Positions 41,446 through 49,477 of a stretch of 64,000 nt of DNA are shown here, one piece after another. The stretch covers positions 62,001-126,000 of the forward strand of contig NZ_LZHZ01000067.1 of the NCBI RefSeq assembly GCF_001667505.1. The letters run 5' to 3'. The notes under the pieces were generated by a model. It saw only the letters and a list, made by a program, of their open reading frames with translations. It made no database searches and was not told the DNA's origin. The DNA is from Mycobacterium sp. ACS1612 (GTDB lineage Bacteria > Actinomycetota > Actinomycetes > Mycobacteriales > Mycobacteriaceae). The first letter of the stretch is position 1, and every line of letters begins with the position of its first letter. Made by a program: the position numbers and the translations under genes.

Positions 41446-42717
41446 GTGACGGGTGTCAAAAACGGGGAGCGCAGCGCGGCGCTTCCACACGGCGTACAGG
41501 GCGCTGCCGACTCCAGCTTCGCCTGTACGGTCCGCGCGTTTCGACAGCTGTTTCCCGGTAGGCGGTTCGGCGGGGGCGCGTTAGCGGTCTACCTGCACGG
41601 TGAGCCCGTCGTCGACGTCTGGACCGGATACGCGGACCGGCGCGGCACGCAGTACTGGACCGCCGACACCGGCGCGATGGTGTGGTCGGTGACCAAGGGC
41701 CTGGCCTCGACGGTCATCCACCGGCTGGCCGACCGCGGCCTGGTCGACTACGACACCCCGGTCGCCGAGTACTGGCCGGAGTTCGCAGCCAACGGCAAGA
41801 GCCGCATCACCGTTCGCGACGTGATGCGCCACCGGGCCGGCCTGTCTCAGCTCAACGGCGTGAGCAAGGCCGAGTTGATGGACCATCACGCGATGGAGGC
41901 CCGCCTCGCGGCCGCGTCGGTGAACAAGGTGCTCTACGGCAAGCCCGCGTACCACGCGCTGACCTACGGCTGGCTGATGTCGGGACTTGCCCGCGCCGTC
42001 ACCGGCAAGGGCATGCGGGTGCTGATCCGGGAGGAACTGGCCGAGCCGCTGAACACCGATGGGCTGCACCTCGGCCGTCCGCCCATCGAGTCGCCGACGC
42101 GGGCCGCGCAGATCCTGGCGCCCCAGGGCACGTTCAGCAATCCGCTGTTCAACTTCGTCGCACCCCGGGTCGCCGCGCTGCAGTACTCCGGCGGCTTCGG
42201 CTCGATGTACTTCCCCGGAATGAAGGCCGTTGTGCAGGGCGACACGCCGTTCCTGGACTCCGAGATCCCCGCGGCGAACGGGGTGGCCACCGCTCGCAGC
42301 CTGGCCAAGGTGTACGCCGCGCTTGCCAACGGTGGCCGCATCGAGGGCACGCAGTTTCTGTCCGAGGAGCTGACGGCCGGGTTGACCGGCAAGCCCAGCC
42401 TGCTGCCCGACCGCAACATCTTCATGCCGTTGAGCTTCCACCTCGGCTACCACTCGCTGCCGATCCCGCCGGGGCTGATGCCTGGCTTCGGACACGCCGG
42501 CCTGGCAGGCTCTGTCGGCTGGGCCGATCCGTCGTCCGGGCTGTCCTTCGGGTTCGTGCACAACCGCCTGCTCACCCGCATGGTGCTGGACCAGGCGGTG
42601 TTCGCCGGACTGCACGCCCTGATCCGCCGCGACGCGGCACAAGCGCGTAAGCGGGGCTACCAGACCACGCCTGCGTTCGGCGCACCGTACGAGATGCCGA
42701 AGCCCGTCGCGGGTTAA
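41446..42717 (+). CDS. Beta-lactamase-fold serine esterase (LipL-like)
   Basis: A 423-residue class C beta-lactamase/penicillin-binding-like hydrolase, usually an esterase in mycobacteria. The nucleophile motif SxxK is SVTK near residue 81, the YxN-like element is in YHALTYGWL near 171, and the GHAGLAGS motif near 347 provides the third element. No signal peptide is seen. It resembles LipL (Rv1497), which follows meaB in M. tuberculosis. GTG 41446 is the only suitable start near the family N-terminus. The 3' end overlaps the convergent membrane gene by 4 nt. Confidence 0.85.
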   Translation: MTGVKNGERSAALPHGVQGAADSSFACTVRAFRQLFPGRRFGGGALAVYLHGEPVVDVWTGYADRRGTQYWTADTGAMVWSVTKGLASTVIHRLADRGLVDYDTPVAEYWPEFAANGKSRITVRDVMRHRAGLSQLNGVSKAELMDHHAMEARLAAASVNKVLYGKPAYHALTYGWLMSGLARAVTGKGMRVLIREELAEPLNTDGLHLGRPPIESPTRAAQILAPQGTFSNPLFNFVAPRVAALQYSGGFGSMYFPGMKAVVQGDTPFLDSEIPAANGVATARSLAKVYAALANGGRIEGTQFLSEELTAGLTGKPSLLPDRNIFMPLSFHLGYHSLPIPPGLMPGFGHAGLAGSVGWADPSSGLSFGFVHNRLLTRMVLDQAVFAGLHALIRRDAAQARKRGYQTTPAFGAPYEMPKPVAG

Positions 42718-43448
42718 TTACTGGCGCGGGTGAACCACTTGGTCTTGATCCGCCAGGACTGCGCGGACGTCAGCGCGAATCCGGCGCCGCAACCGCAGGC
42801 GAAGATCCAGACCAGCGTGCCGCCCTCGACGGTCTGCAGTGGCGGCACGTAGGCGGTGACGATGCGCACGACGCAGGCGAGGATGCCGCTGGCGGAAGCG
42901 ACCAGATAGATGTTCGCGATCTTCCGCGACCGCGGGTCCTGGCGCAGGATCAGCAGCGCGCGCGCCCCGTAGGTCAGTAGATAGATCAACATGCCGCAGA
43001 GCAGCAGCCAGTACGTGTTGAGCCAGAAGTCGGTCGGTACCTCGAAGAAGTCGGGGCGATAGACGGTGGCGCCGTTACCGATCGAGAATGTCACCAGCAG
43101 CAGCGGGATGCACAGCGTGGCCGGCCGCTCCACATATTGCTTGAAGGAGATCTGCATGGCGTGGTCGTCGGCGAGTCTGCCCAACGCGTTGTAGACGACG
43201 GCGGAGGCGGCCACGATGTAGGCGTCGTGGCCGATGTAGTCCTCGAGGTTCCACATGCCGGTCAGGGCGTGCAGCCAGTGACCGAGGGTTTCCGAGGCCA
43301 GCGGCGACATCAGGATCACCGCGATGCCCTGCAGCGCGATGTTCAGGGTGGCGGCGACTTCCCATCGGCACGACCATGTGACGCGACGGATCCACAGGCT
43401 CCACGCGATACACCCGAGGGTGATCGCTATGAGTGTTGCCAGAGCCAT
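42714..43448 (-). CDS. Multi-pass membrane protein paired with an HTH gene
   Basis: A 244-residue protein with about seven hydrophobic segments: near residues 2-20, 33-50, 75-90, 112-130, 143-162, 176-196 and 207-230. I do not recognise a family. It may be a sensor or transporter-like protein. It is encoded 51 nt downstream of a small helix-turn-helix gene on the same strand, and such pairs recur in mycobacteria as far as I recall. No catalytic motif is seen. Confidence 0.75.
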   Translation of the reverse strand: MALATLIAITLGCIAWSLWIRRVTWSCRWEVAATLNIALQGIAVILMSPLASETLGHWLHALTGMWNLEDYIGHDAYIVAASAVVYNALGRLADDHAMQISFKQYVERPATLCIPLLLVTFSIGNGATVYRPDFFEVPTDFWLNTYWLLLCGMLIYLLTYGARALLILRQDPRSRKIANIYLVASASGILACVVRIVTAYVPPLQTVEGGTLVWIFACGCGAGFALTSAQSWRIKTKWFTRASN

Positions 43449-43499
43449 GAGAGTTGCCTTCGTACTGAACCTGTCAGCAAAGTGTACGGCCTATCCGTC

Positions 43500-43865
43500 C
43501 TAAAGAGGAGGAGCGTCTGCTCTCGGCTTCATCTCGGACAGTTTCGGCGGCCGGGTCGTCTGCTTGGTTTCCACGGCGTCTTGTACGGCCGTCATCGTGA
43601 ACGGGGCCGATTCGATGTAGCTCCACACCTCTTGGCGGCTCATCAAGCCGAACTGGATTTGCAGGTCGGGATAGCTGAGCGCGAACCTGTCGGCTACTCG
43701 GCGCAGCTCCTCGGCATTGGGATAGTCGGCTTCTTTGATTCGCCGGTAATAGGTGCTGCTGGAGATGCCGAGGGCGTCATAAATGTCTTTGGCATCGATC
43801 TCGCCGTCGAGGAGGTAGTCGAGCAACGCCTTGAGCTGTCTGCCGTTCTCATCGGTCCGTGGCAT
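43500..43865 (-). CDS. Small helix-turn-helix regulator
   Basis: A 121-residue cytoplasmic protein. Residues about 20-45 (IDAKDIYDALGISSSTYYRR) form a helix-turn-helix of the XRE or phage-repressor kind, and the part to about 75 contains PNAEELRRVADRFALSYPDL. The C-terminal third is polar and disordered. A TATGGT -10 box ends 6 nt before ATG 43865, so the mRNA is probably leaderless. It is divergent from the condensation-domain gene across a repeat-rich gap and probably controls the membrane protein gene that follows. Confidence 0.8.
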   Translation of the reverse strand: MPRTDENGRQLKALLDYLLDGEIDAKDIYDALGISSSTYYRRIKEADYPNAEELRRVADRFALSYPDLQIQFGLMSRQEVWSYIESAPFTMTAVQDAVETKQTTRPPKLSEMKPRADAPPL

Positions 43866-43871
43866 TAATAC

Positions 43872-43877
43872 ACCATA
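43872..43877 (-). promoter_or_regulatory. -10 box of the predicted leaderless HTH promoter
   Basis: On the minus strand TATGGT ends 6 nt before ATG 43865. Confidence 0.5.
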
Positions 43878-43955
43878 AAGCCTGCATCCCGGGTTTGGGT
43901 AGCAACGTTCGCAAATAGGAGGGATTAGCCGTTATTGACACTGGCGTCACAGTTT

Positions 43956-43980
43956 TGGGAGGAGTCTCCCATTTTTGGGA
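43956..43980. promoter_or_regulatory. TGGGA/TCCCA repeat cluster, candidate operator
   Basis: TGGGAG-GAGT-CTCCCA (43956-43971) is an inverted repeat with 6-bp arms, and a third TGGGA follows at 43976-43980, so TTTTGGGA occurs twice in direct orientation, 20 bp apart. The cluster lies in the gap between the HTH gene and the condensation-domain gene, just upstream of the latter's -10 box. Confidence 0.45.
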
Positions 43981-43988
43981 AACGGGTG

Positions 43989-43994
43989 TACGGT
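43989..43994 (+). promoter_or_regulatory. -10 box of a predicted leaderless promoter (TACGGT)
   Basis: TACGGT ends 7 nt before ATG 44002 and supports this start over the more upstream in-frame codon at 43975. Confidence 0.45.
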
Positions 43995-44001
43995 TAGCTA
44001 C

Positions 44002-44646
44002 ATGGTTGCTCCGTATGTAGCTGATCACACCCGTGACTTGACGTATCCGGTCGACGCCATGGCCTTGCCCACGTTGCGGGTCGCCGACCATGACATTGCC
44101 GAAGGGACCGCTCCGGTCCTGGACAAACTGTCCACCGCCCCGTCCGACGAGGTGACCGCGGAAGTTGACGGAGCAACCGAATGGCTGGGGGTGGCCGCCG
44201 ACGAGATCTTGCTTGCCGCGCTCGGGCGAACGATTGCTCGCACCATCGGTGAGGGTGTCGTCGCCATCGACGTCACTGGCGAACGGCGTTGGCTGTTGCA
44301 CGCGATCCCGCTGTTGTGCGCGTCCGACCGGCAGGCGAGCCCGACGGACATGCTGCGCGACGTGCACCGCACGCTCAACGCATTACCCGCCCCGTCTGCG
44401 CAGCTGTCGTCGGAGCTCTTCCTCAACTACATCGGCGACCTGGCCGACGGCACCGACCCGTCGTACGAGACGCCGCCGGGCCTCGGCTACGCGCTCGAAC
44501 TGCGGGTCTACCGCGTCGACGGGCTGCTGCACCTGGACTGGTGGTACGACACCACCCGGTTCGACCGCTACACCATCGAAGAGCTCACCGAGCAGTTCGC
44601 GCTGGCGCTCTTCCAGATGACGTCGGACGCCGCCGCTCCGGTGTGA
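44002..44646 (+). CDS. Free-standing condensation-domain C-terminal half
   Basis: A 214-residue protein resembling the second lobe of peptide-synthetase condensation domains: LLAALGRTIARTIG near residue 72, LFLNYIGDL near 138 and a final segment DWWYDTTRFDRYTIEELTEQF near 178. The first lobe with the HHxxxD catalytic motif is missing, so it cannot be a complete condensation enzyme. It could be a remnant, an accessory protein or a noncatalytic regulator. Neighbouring genes do not form a synthetase cluster. Confidence 0.7.
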   Translation: MVAPYVADHTRDLTYPVDAMALPTLRVADHDIAEGTAPVLDKLSTAPSDEVTAEVDGATEWLGVAADEILLAALGRTIARTIGEGVVAIDVTGERRWLLHAIPLLCASDRQASPTDMLRDVHRTLNALPAPSAQLSSELFLNYIGDLADGTDPSYETPPGLGYALELRVYRVDGLLHLDWWYDTTRFDRYTIEELTEQFALALFQMTSDAAAPV

Positions 44647-44648
44647 GG

Positions 44649-44864
44649 TCATTGGGCATCTTCGAGGCGGAAGCCGACTTTCAGCGTGACTTGAAAATGC
44701 CCGATGGCACCGTCCTCGAGGTGACCGCGGACTGACTGGACCTCGAACCAGTCCAGGCCGCGCATCGTCTCCGAGGCGCGGGATATCCCGTTGCGAATCG
44801 CCGCGTCGATACCGTCGGGCGAACTGCCGACGATCTCGATGATTCGGTACGTGTGATCGCTCAT
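44649..44864 (-). CDS. Dodecin family flavin-binding protein
   Basis: A 71-residue dodecin, which assembles into a 12-mer that stores flavins. The sequence YRIIEIVGSSPDG, ISRASETMRGLDWFEV and HFQVTLKVGF matches the Rv1498A type, including the Trp of the flavin stack. A TAGCGT box ends 6 nt before ATG 44864. It converges on the condensation-half gene with a 2-nt gap. Confidence 0.93.
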   Translation of the reverse strand: MSDHTYRIIEIVGSSPDGIDAAIRNGISRASETMRGLDWFEVQSVRGHLEDGAIGHFQVTLKVGFRLEDAQ

Positions 44865-44870
44865 GTCGCG

Positions 44871-44876
44871 ACGCTA
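44871..44876 (-). promoter_or_regulatory. -10 box of the predicted leaderless dodecin promoter
   Basis: TAGCGT on the minus strand, 6 nt before ATG 44864. It is back to back with the promoter of the alcohol dehydrogenase remnant, with 7 bp between the two hexamers. Confidence 0.5.
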
Positions 44877-44883
44877 CGCGGTT

Positions 44884-44889
44884 TAGGGT
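44884..44889 (+). promoter_or_regulatory. -10 box of a predicted leaderless promoter (TAGGGT)
   Basis: TAGGGT ends 6 nt before ATG 44896 of the alcohol dehydrogenase remnant, so its promoter appears intact. Confidence 0.45.
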
Positions 44890-44895
44890 GCGGCT

Positions 44896-45237
44896 ATGCC
44901 GAAGTCGGCGAGCGCGCGCGCCCTGGTGTTGGAACGGCCGCACCGCCTGGTGCTTCGCAAACTGCCACTACCCGATGTCGGCGAGGACGTCGCGCTGGTC
45001 TCGGTGCAACCCTGCGGACTGTGCGGCACGGACCACGAGGAGTGCACCGGCCAACTCGCAGGCGTCGTCGTGGCCGGAACCCGCGGATTTGACAGCGGCG
45101 CACCGAAATTCAGGCCCGACATGGTGGTGCTGAAGGAGCTTCGTGTGGTTGGGCTCGACGCGGCAGAAGACCTGTTGGCAACGATGGCGGGGAAGCGTGA
45201 CGACGTCCCGCCGGTACACGGGGTGGTGATGCCATGA
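44896..45237 (+). pseudogene. Zinc-dependent alcohol dehydrogenase remnant with internal in-frame deletions
   Basis: An open frame of 113 codons. Residues 1-53 match the N-terminus of a zinc alcohol dehydrogenase, including the CGLCGTDHEE metal-binding start. The frame then jumps to AGVVVAGTRGFDSGAPKF and KELRVVGL, which belong after the Rossmann domain, and then to AEDLLATMAGKRDD...HGVV of the C-terminal end. About 200 residues of the catalytic and nucleotide domains, and roughly another 25-30 near the end, are missing without a frameshift. The promoter and the 4-nt overlap with the next gene are retained. It cannot be a working dehydrogenase. Confidence 0.75.
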
Positions 45238-45803
45238 CCGAAGCTCGTGTTCCGCGCTTGCCGATCGACGAGGCCAAGGCCGCCGCCGACGAGGCGGGCG
45301 TGCCCGACTACATGGCCGAATTGTCGATCTTCCAAGTGCTTTTGAACCATCCGACGCTCGCGCGTGCCATCAATGACCTGCTCGCCACGATGCTGTGGCA
45401 CGGCAGGCTCGCGCCGCGGCTGCGGGAGTTGGTGATCATGCGGATCGGCTGGCTGACCGCGTGCGACTACGAATGGACGCAGCACTGGCGGGTGGCGTGC
45501 GGGCTCGGGGTGCCGGCCGACGACCTGCTCGGCGTCCAAGACCCCTCGGCGCACACCGGCTTCGGTGCCGCCGAGCGCGCGGTGTTGGCCGCCACCGACG
45601 ACGTGGTCCGCGACGGCGCGGTCGGCGCGCAGACGTGGGAGGTGTGCGAGCGGGAACTCGGCGCCGATCCTGGGGTGTTGATCGAGTTGGTGACCGCGAT
45701 CGGGGCGTGGCGGATGATCGCCTCGATGCTGCACAGCCTCGAGGTGCCGCTGGAGGACGGGGTCGAGAGCTGGCCGCCGGACGGTCAGCCGCCGAGCCGA
45801 TAG
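45234..45803 (+). CDS. Carboxymuconolactone decarboxylase-like protein
   Basis: A 189-residue all-helical protein of the CMD/AhpD superfamily. The core segment APRLRELVIMRIGWLTACDYEWTQHW near residue 60 has the first Cys and the His, but the second Cys of the AhpD CxxC pair is absent, as in many CMD-like proteins of aromatic or lipid catabolism. The function is not known. Its ATG overlaps the dehydrogenase remnant, so the two were once an operon for an oxidation pathway. Confidence 0.85.
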   Translation: MTEARVPRLPIDEAKAAADEAGVPDYMAELSIFQVLLNHPTLARAINDLLATMLWHGRLAPRLRELVIMRIGWLTACDYEWTQHWRVACGLGVPADDLLGVQDPSAHTGFGAAERAVLAATDDVVRDGAVGAQTWEVCERELGADPGVLIELVTAIGAWRMIASMLHSLEVPLEDGVESWPPDGQPPSR

Positions 45804-45991
45804 GTCTGCACCGCGTGCGCGACGACGATGCCGTCGCCGTCGGTCGCGGTGATCTCGGCGAAGGTGAGTTCCTCGGGCCTGCGCACGGTACGGGCATGAC
45901 AGATCAAGTCTGAGCGTTTCGCGGCGCCGACACAGTTCACCGTCATCGAGAGCGTGCAGGCGCGCGTGCCCTGATCGACCCCCGGTGGCAT
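45785..45991 (-). pseudogene. C-terminal fragment of a hotdog-fold thioesterase
   Basis: A 68-codon frame resembles the last half of PaaI-type thioesterases (TLSMTVNCVGAAK, then HARTVRRPEELTFAEI and VAHAVQTYRLG). The N-terminal half with the active-site residues is missing and is not found just upstream. It overlaps the end of the CMD-like gene. It is best seen as a decayed gene. Confidence 0.6.
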
Positions 45992-46138
45992 CCGATGGAC
46001 CTGCTGACGCTGCTGACCCAGGTCGTGCAGTCGATGGCGGCGAGCGAGACCGTCGTCAGCGGCATCGTCGGATCCGGCCGGGCGGGCGACGCGGCGCCTG
46101 GTCAGCCTGATTTGCGGCGCCCACTAGAATCGGGCTAA
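45992..46138 (+). pseudogene. Possible tail of a decayed gene upstream of ileS
   Basis: On the plus strand one frame reads HPMDLLTLLTQVVQSMAAS and on to a TAA at 46136-46138, about 48 codons that look protein-like, but no start or upstream part is evident. I cannot name the family. Together with the thioesterase fragment it suggests a deletion junction. Confidence 0.3.
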
Positions 46139-46140
46139 CG

Positions 46141-46340
46141 GCATCGATCCGGCCATCACCGGGGAGCCTTCGGAAGAACAGCTGAACCAGCCAAGTAGAC
46201 CCGAACGGGTGGGCCCGTCATCGCCTGCAGTTGAGCGGCGCACAGCAGTGTGCGCAAGCGGGGTGGTACCGCGGCGCTCGCGCACCGGCGCGACGTCGTC
46301 CCCGTGCCTGGACATCTCGGCATGGAGACTACGCACCACA
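46141..46340 (+). promoter_or_regulatory. T-box leader of ileS (ultrashort Stem I type)
   Basis: The leader RNA carries the T-box GGGTGGTACCGCGG at 46261-46274. The bulge TGGT is complementary to the ACCA end of tRNA-Ile. Upstream, CCGG (46149-46152) and CCGG (46159-46162) form a short stem whose loop holds the Ile codon ATC (46155-46157) followed by A. This specifier-in-loop layout is the ultrashort Stem I known for actinobacterial ileS T-boxes, which act on translation. The downstream part has no terminator T-run, which fits sequestering of the ribosome site. Uncharged tRNA-Ile would turn expression on. Confidence 0.9.
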
Positions 46341-49300
46341 GTGACCGCATATCCGAAGCCGACATCCGGAGCCCCGAAGTTCCCGGATCTCGAGTGCGAC
46401 GTCCTCGACTACTGGGAGAAAGACGACACGTTCCGCGCCAGCGTCGCGCGGCGTGAGGGTGCGCCGGAATACGTCTTCTACGACGGTCCGCCGTTCGCCA
46501 ACGGCCTGCCGCACTACGGGCATCTGCTGACCGGCTATGTGAAGGACATCGTGCCGCGCTATCGCACGATGCGCGGATACAAGGTGGAGCGCCGGTTCGG
46601 GTGGGATACCCACGGCCTGCCCGCCGAACTCGAGGTGCAACGCCAACTCGGCATCGCCGACAAGGCGCAGATCGAAGAGATGGGCATCGAGAAGTTCAAC
46701 GAAGCCTGCCGCGAGTCGGTGCTCAAATACACCAACGAGTGGCGCGCCTACGTCACCCGCCAGGCCCGCTGGGTCGACTTCGACAACGACTACAAGACAC
46801 TGGATCTCGGCTTCATGGAGTCGGTGATCTGGGCGTTCAAGCAGCTGTGGGACAAAGGCCTTGCCTACGAAGGCAATCGGGTGCTGCCGTACTGCTGGAA
46901 CGACGAGACGCCGCTGTCCAACCACGAACTGCGGATGGACGACGACGTCTACCAGAGCCGTCAGGACCCGGCGATCACGGTCGGCTTCAAGGTCAGCGAG
47001 GGCCCACTCGAGGGCGCCTACCTGTTGATCTGGACGACGACACCGTGGACGCTGCCGTCGAACCAGGCCGTCGCGGTGGGCCGCGACGTCACCTACGTGT
47101 TGGTGGCGGGTCCCGACGACCGGCGTTACGTGCTGGCGCAGGCTCGGCTTGCGGCCTATGCGCGCGAACTGGGCGAGGAACCGGAGGTGCTGGCCACCTA
47201 CACCGGCCGCGATCTGCTGGAAACCCGGTATCTGCCGCCGTTCCCGTATTTCATGGACGCGCCGAACTCGTTCCGGGTGTTGGCCGCCGATTTCGTCAGC
47301 ACCGGGGACGGCACCGGCATCGTGCACATGTCGCCGGCGTACGGCGAGGACGACATGGCGACAACTCAGCCCGCGGGCATCACCGCGGTCACGCCGGTCG
47401 ACGCCAAGGGCCGCTTCGACAACACCGTCCCGGACTACGCCGGCCAGCACGTGTTCGACGCGAACCCGCAGATCATCCGCGACCTGAAGAACCAGGGTCG
47501 CGCGGCGGCGGCCAACGGCGCGGTGCTGTTGCGCCACGAGACCTACGAACACTCCTACCCGCACTGCTGGCGGTGCCGAAACCCGTTGATCTACCGGGCG
47601 GTGTCGTCGTGGTTCATCAAGGTCAGCGACTTCAAGGACCGGATGGTCGAACTCAACCAGGACATCACCTGGTATCCCGAGCACGTCAAGGACGGCCAGT
47701 TCGGCAAGTGGCTGGCAGGCGCGCGGGACTGGTCGATCTCGCGAAACCGATACTGGGGCAGCCCGATTCCGGTGTGGAAGTCCGACAACCCGGATTACCC
47801 GCGGATCGACGTGTACGGCAGCCTCGACGAACTCGAGCGCGACTTCGGGGTGCGGCCGGACAATCTGCACCGGCCGTACATCGATGAGCTGACCCGACCC
47901 AATCCCGATGATCCGACCGGGCGCTCGACGATGCGGCGCATCGAGGACGTGTTCGACGTGTGGTTCGACTCCGGGTCCATGCCCTACGGGCAGGTGCACT
48001 ACCCGTTCGAGAACCAGGACTGGTTCGACACGCATTTCCCCGGCGACTTCATCGTCGAGTACATCGGTCAGACCCGCGGCTGGTTCTACACACTGCACGT
48101 GCTCGCCACGGCGCTGTTCGACCGGCCAGCGTTCAAAACCTGTGTGGCACACGGCATCGTGCTGGGCAACGACGGCCAGAAGATGAGCAAGTCGCTGCGC
48201 AATTACCCCGACGTGACCGAGGTGTTCGACCGCGACGGCTCCGACGCGATGCGGTGGTTTCTGATGGCCTCGCCGATCCTGCGCGGCGGCAACCTGATCG
48301 TCACCGAGCAGGGCATCCGCGAGGGTGTGCGGCAGGTGCTGCTGCCGTTGTGGAACGCGTATACGTTTCTGGCGCTGTACGCGCCGAAGAAGGGCACCTG
48401 GCGCACCGACTCGCCGCATGTGCTGGACCGCTACATCCTGGCCAAGCTCGCCGAGTTGCGTGACGACCTGACCGCGTCGCTGGACGTGTGCGACATCTTC
48501 GGCGCATGCGATCAGTTGCGGCAGTTCACCGAGGCGTTGACGAATTGGTATGTGCGACGGTCGCGTCAGCGGTTCTGGGAGGAGGACGCCGACGCGATCG
48601 ACACGCTGCATACGGTGCTCGAGGTGACCGGCAGGCTGGCGGCGCCGCTGCTCCCGCTGATCACCGAGGTCATCTGGCGCGGCGTCACCGGTGAGCGGTC
48701 CGTGCACCTGACGGACTGGCCGGAGGCCGGTGTGGTGCCCACCGACCCTGACCTGGTGGCCGATATGGACCTGGTCCGCGAGGTCGCATCGGCGGCGTCG
48801 TCGCTGCGCAAGGCGAAGAAGCTGCGGGTACGCCTACCGCTGCCGAAACTGACTGTGGCAGTGGACAATCCGCAGCGGCTGGCGCCGTTCGCGGACCTGC
48901 TCGCCGATGAGCTCAACGTCAAGGCGGTCGAGTTGACCGACGACATCGACACCTACGGGCGTTTCGAGCTGACCGTCAACGCCAAGGCGGCAGGCCCGCG
49001 GCTGGGCAAGGATGTGCAGGCCGCGATCAAGGCCGTCAAGGCGGGCGAAGCGGTGGTCAACGCCGACGGCACCTTGACGGCGGGTCCGGCCCTGCTGCAG
49101 CCGGAGGAGTACAGCTCGCGGTTGGTGGCCGCCGACCCGGAGTACACCAGCGCACTGCCCGACGGTGCCGGACTGGTGGTCCTCGACGGCACCGTGACCG
49201 AAGAACTGGAGGCCGAGGGCTGGGCCCGCGACCTGATCCGTGAGCTGCAGGATCTGCGCAAGTCGACCGGTCTCGACGTGTCGGACCGGATCCGCGTCAC

Positions 49301-49451
49301 CATCGCGGTGCCCTCCGAACGCGAGCAGTGGGCCCGGACGCACGCCGATCTGATCGCTGGCGAGATCCTCGCGACCAGTTTCCAGTTCGCCGAGCCCGTC
49401 GACGGCGCGAAGTTGAGCGGCGGCGTGCGGGTAGCGATCGCGCAGGCCTGA
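46341..49451 (+). CDS. ileS: Isoleucyl-tRNA synthetase
   Basis: Class I aminoacyl-tRNA synthetase of 1036 residues charging tRNA-Ile. The HIGH-like motif is in NGLPHYGHLL near residue 55, the editing (CP1) domain contains WTTTPWTLPSN near 234, and KMSKS lies near 613. A CWRCRNP motif near residue 411 gives a pair of Cys. The C-terminal region is helical with a final beta part. Start GTG 46341 (VTAYPKP) is in line with M. tuberculosis IleS. It is controlled by the T-box leader. Confidence 0.96.
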   Translation: MTAYPKPTSGAPKFPDLECDVLDYWEKDDTFRASVARREGAPEYVFYDGPPFANGLPHYGHLLTGYVKDIVPRYRTMRGYKVERRFGWDTHGLPAELEVQRQLGIADKAQIEEMGIEKFNEACRESVLKYTNEWRAYVTRQARWVDFDNDYKTLDLGFMESVIWAFKQLWDKGLAYEGNRVLPYCWNDETPLSNHELRMDDDVYQSRQDPAITVGFKVSEGPLEGAYLLIWTTTPWTLPSNQAVAVGRDVTYVLVAGPDDRRYVLAQARLAAYARELGEEPEVLATYTGRDLLETRYLPPFPYFMDAPNSFRVLAADFVSTGDGTGIVHMSPAYGEDDMATTQPAGITAVTPVDAKGRFDNTVPDYAGQHVFDANPQIIRDLKNQGRAAAANGAVLLRHETYEHSYPHCWRCRNPLIYRAVSSWFIKVSDFKDRMVELNQDITWYPEHVKDGQFGKWLAGARDWSISRNRYWGSPIPVWKSDNPDYPRIDVYGSLDELERDFGVRPDNLHRPYIDELTRPNPDDPTGRSTMRRIEDVFDVWFDSGSMPYGQVHYPFENQDWFDTHFPGDFIVEYIGQTRGWFYTLHVLATALFDRPAFKTCVAHGIVLGNDGQKMSKSLRNYPDVTEVFDRDGSDAMRWFLMASPILRGGNLIVTEQGIREGVRQVLLPLWNAYTFLALYAPKKGTWRTDSPHVLDRYILAKLAELRDDLTASLDVCDIFGACDQLRQFTEALTNWYVRRSRQRFWEEDADAIDTLHTVLEVTGRLAAPLLPLITEVIWRGVTGERSVHLTDWPEAGVVPTDPDLVADMDLVREVASAASSLRKAKKLRVRLPLPKLTVAVDNPQRLAPFADLLADELNVKAVELTDDIDTYGRFELTVNAKAAGPRLGKDVQAAIKAVKAGEAVVNADGTLTAGPALLQPEEYSSRLVAADPEYTSALPDGAGLVVLDGTVTEELEAEGWARDLIRELQDLRKSTGLDVSDRIRVTIAVPSEREQWARTHADLIAGEILATSFQFAEPVDGAKLSGGVRVAIAQA

Positions 49452-49477
49452 CCCGCCAAGGGGCCGTAACGGACCGG

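Noticed and set aside
43866..44001. Prophage or insertion-sequence boundary near the HTH/membrane pair
   Set aside because: No integrase, transposase, target-site duplication or terminal repeats were seen around the pair.
46329..48707. Open frame of 792 codons antisense to ileS
   Set aside because: It mirrors the ileS codon pattern, has no recognisable domain and overlaps a certain gene; long antisense frames are common in high-GC DNA.
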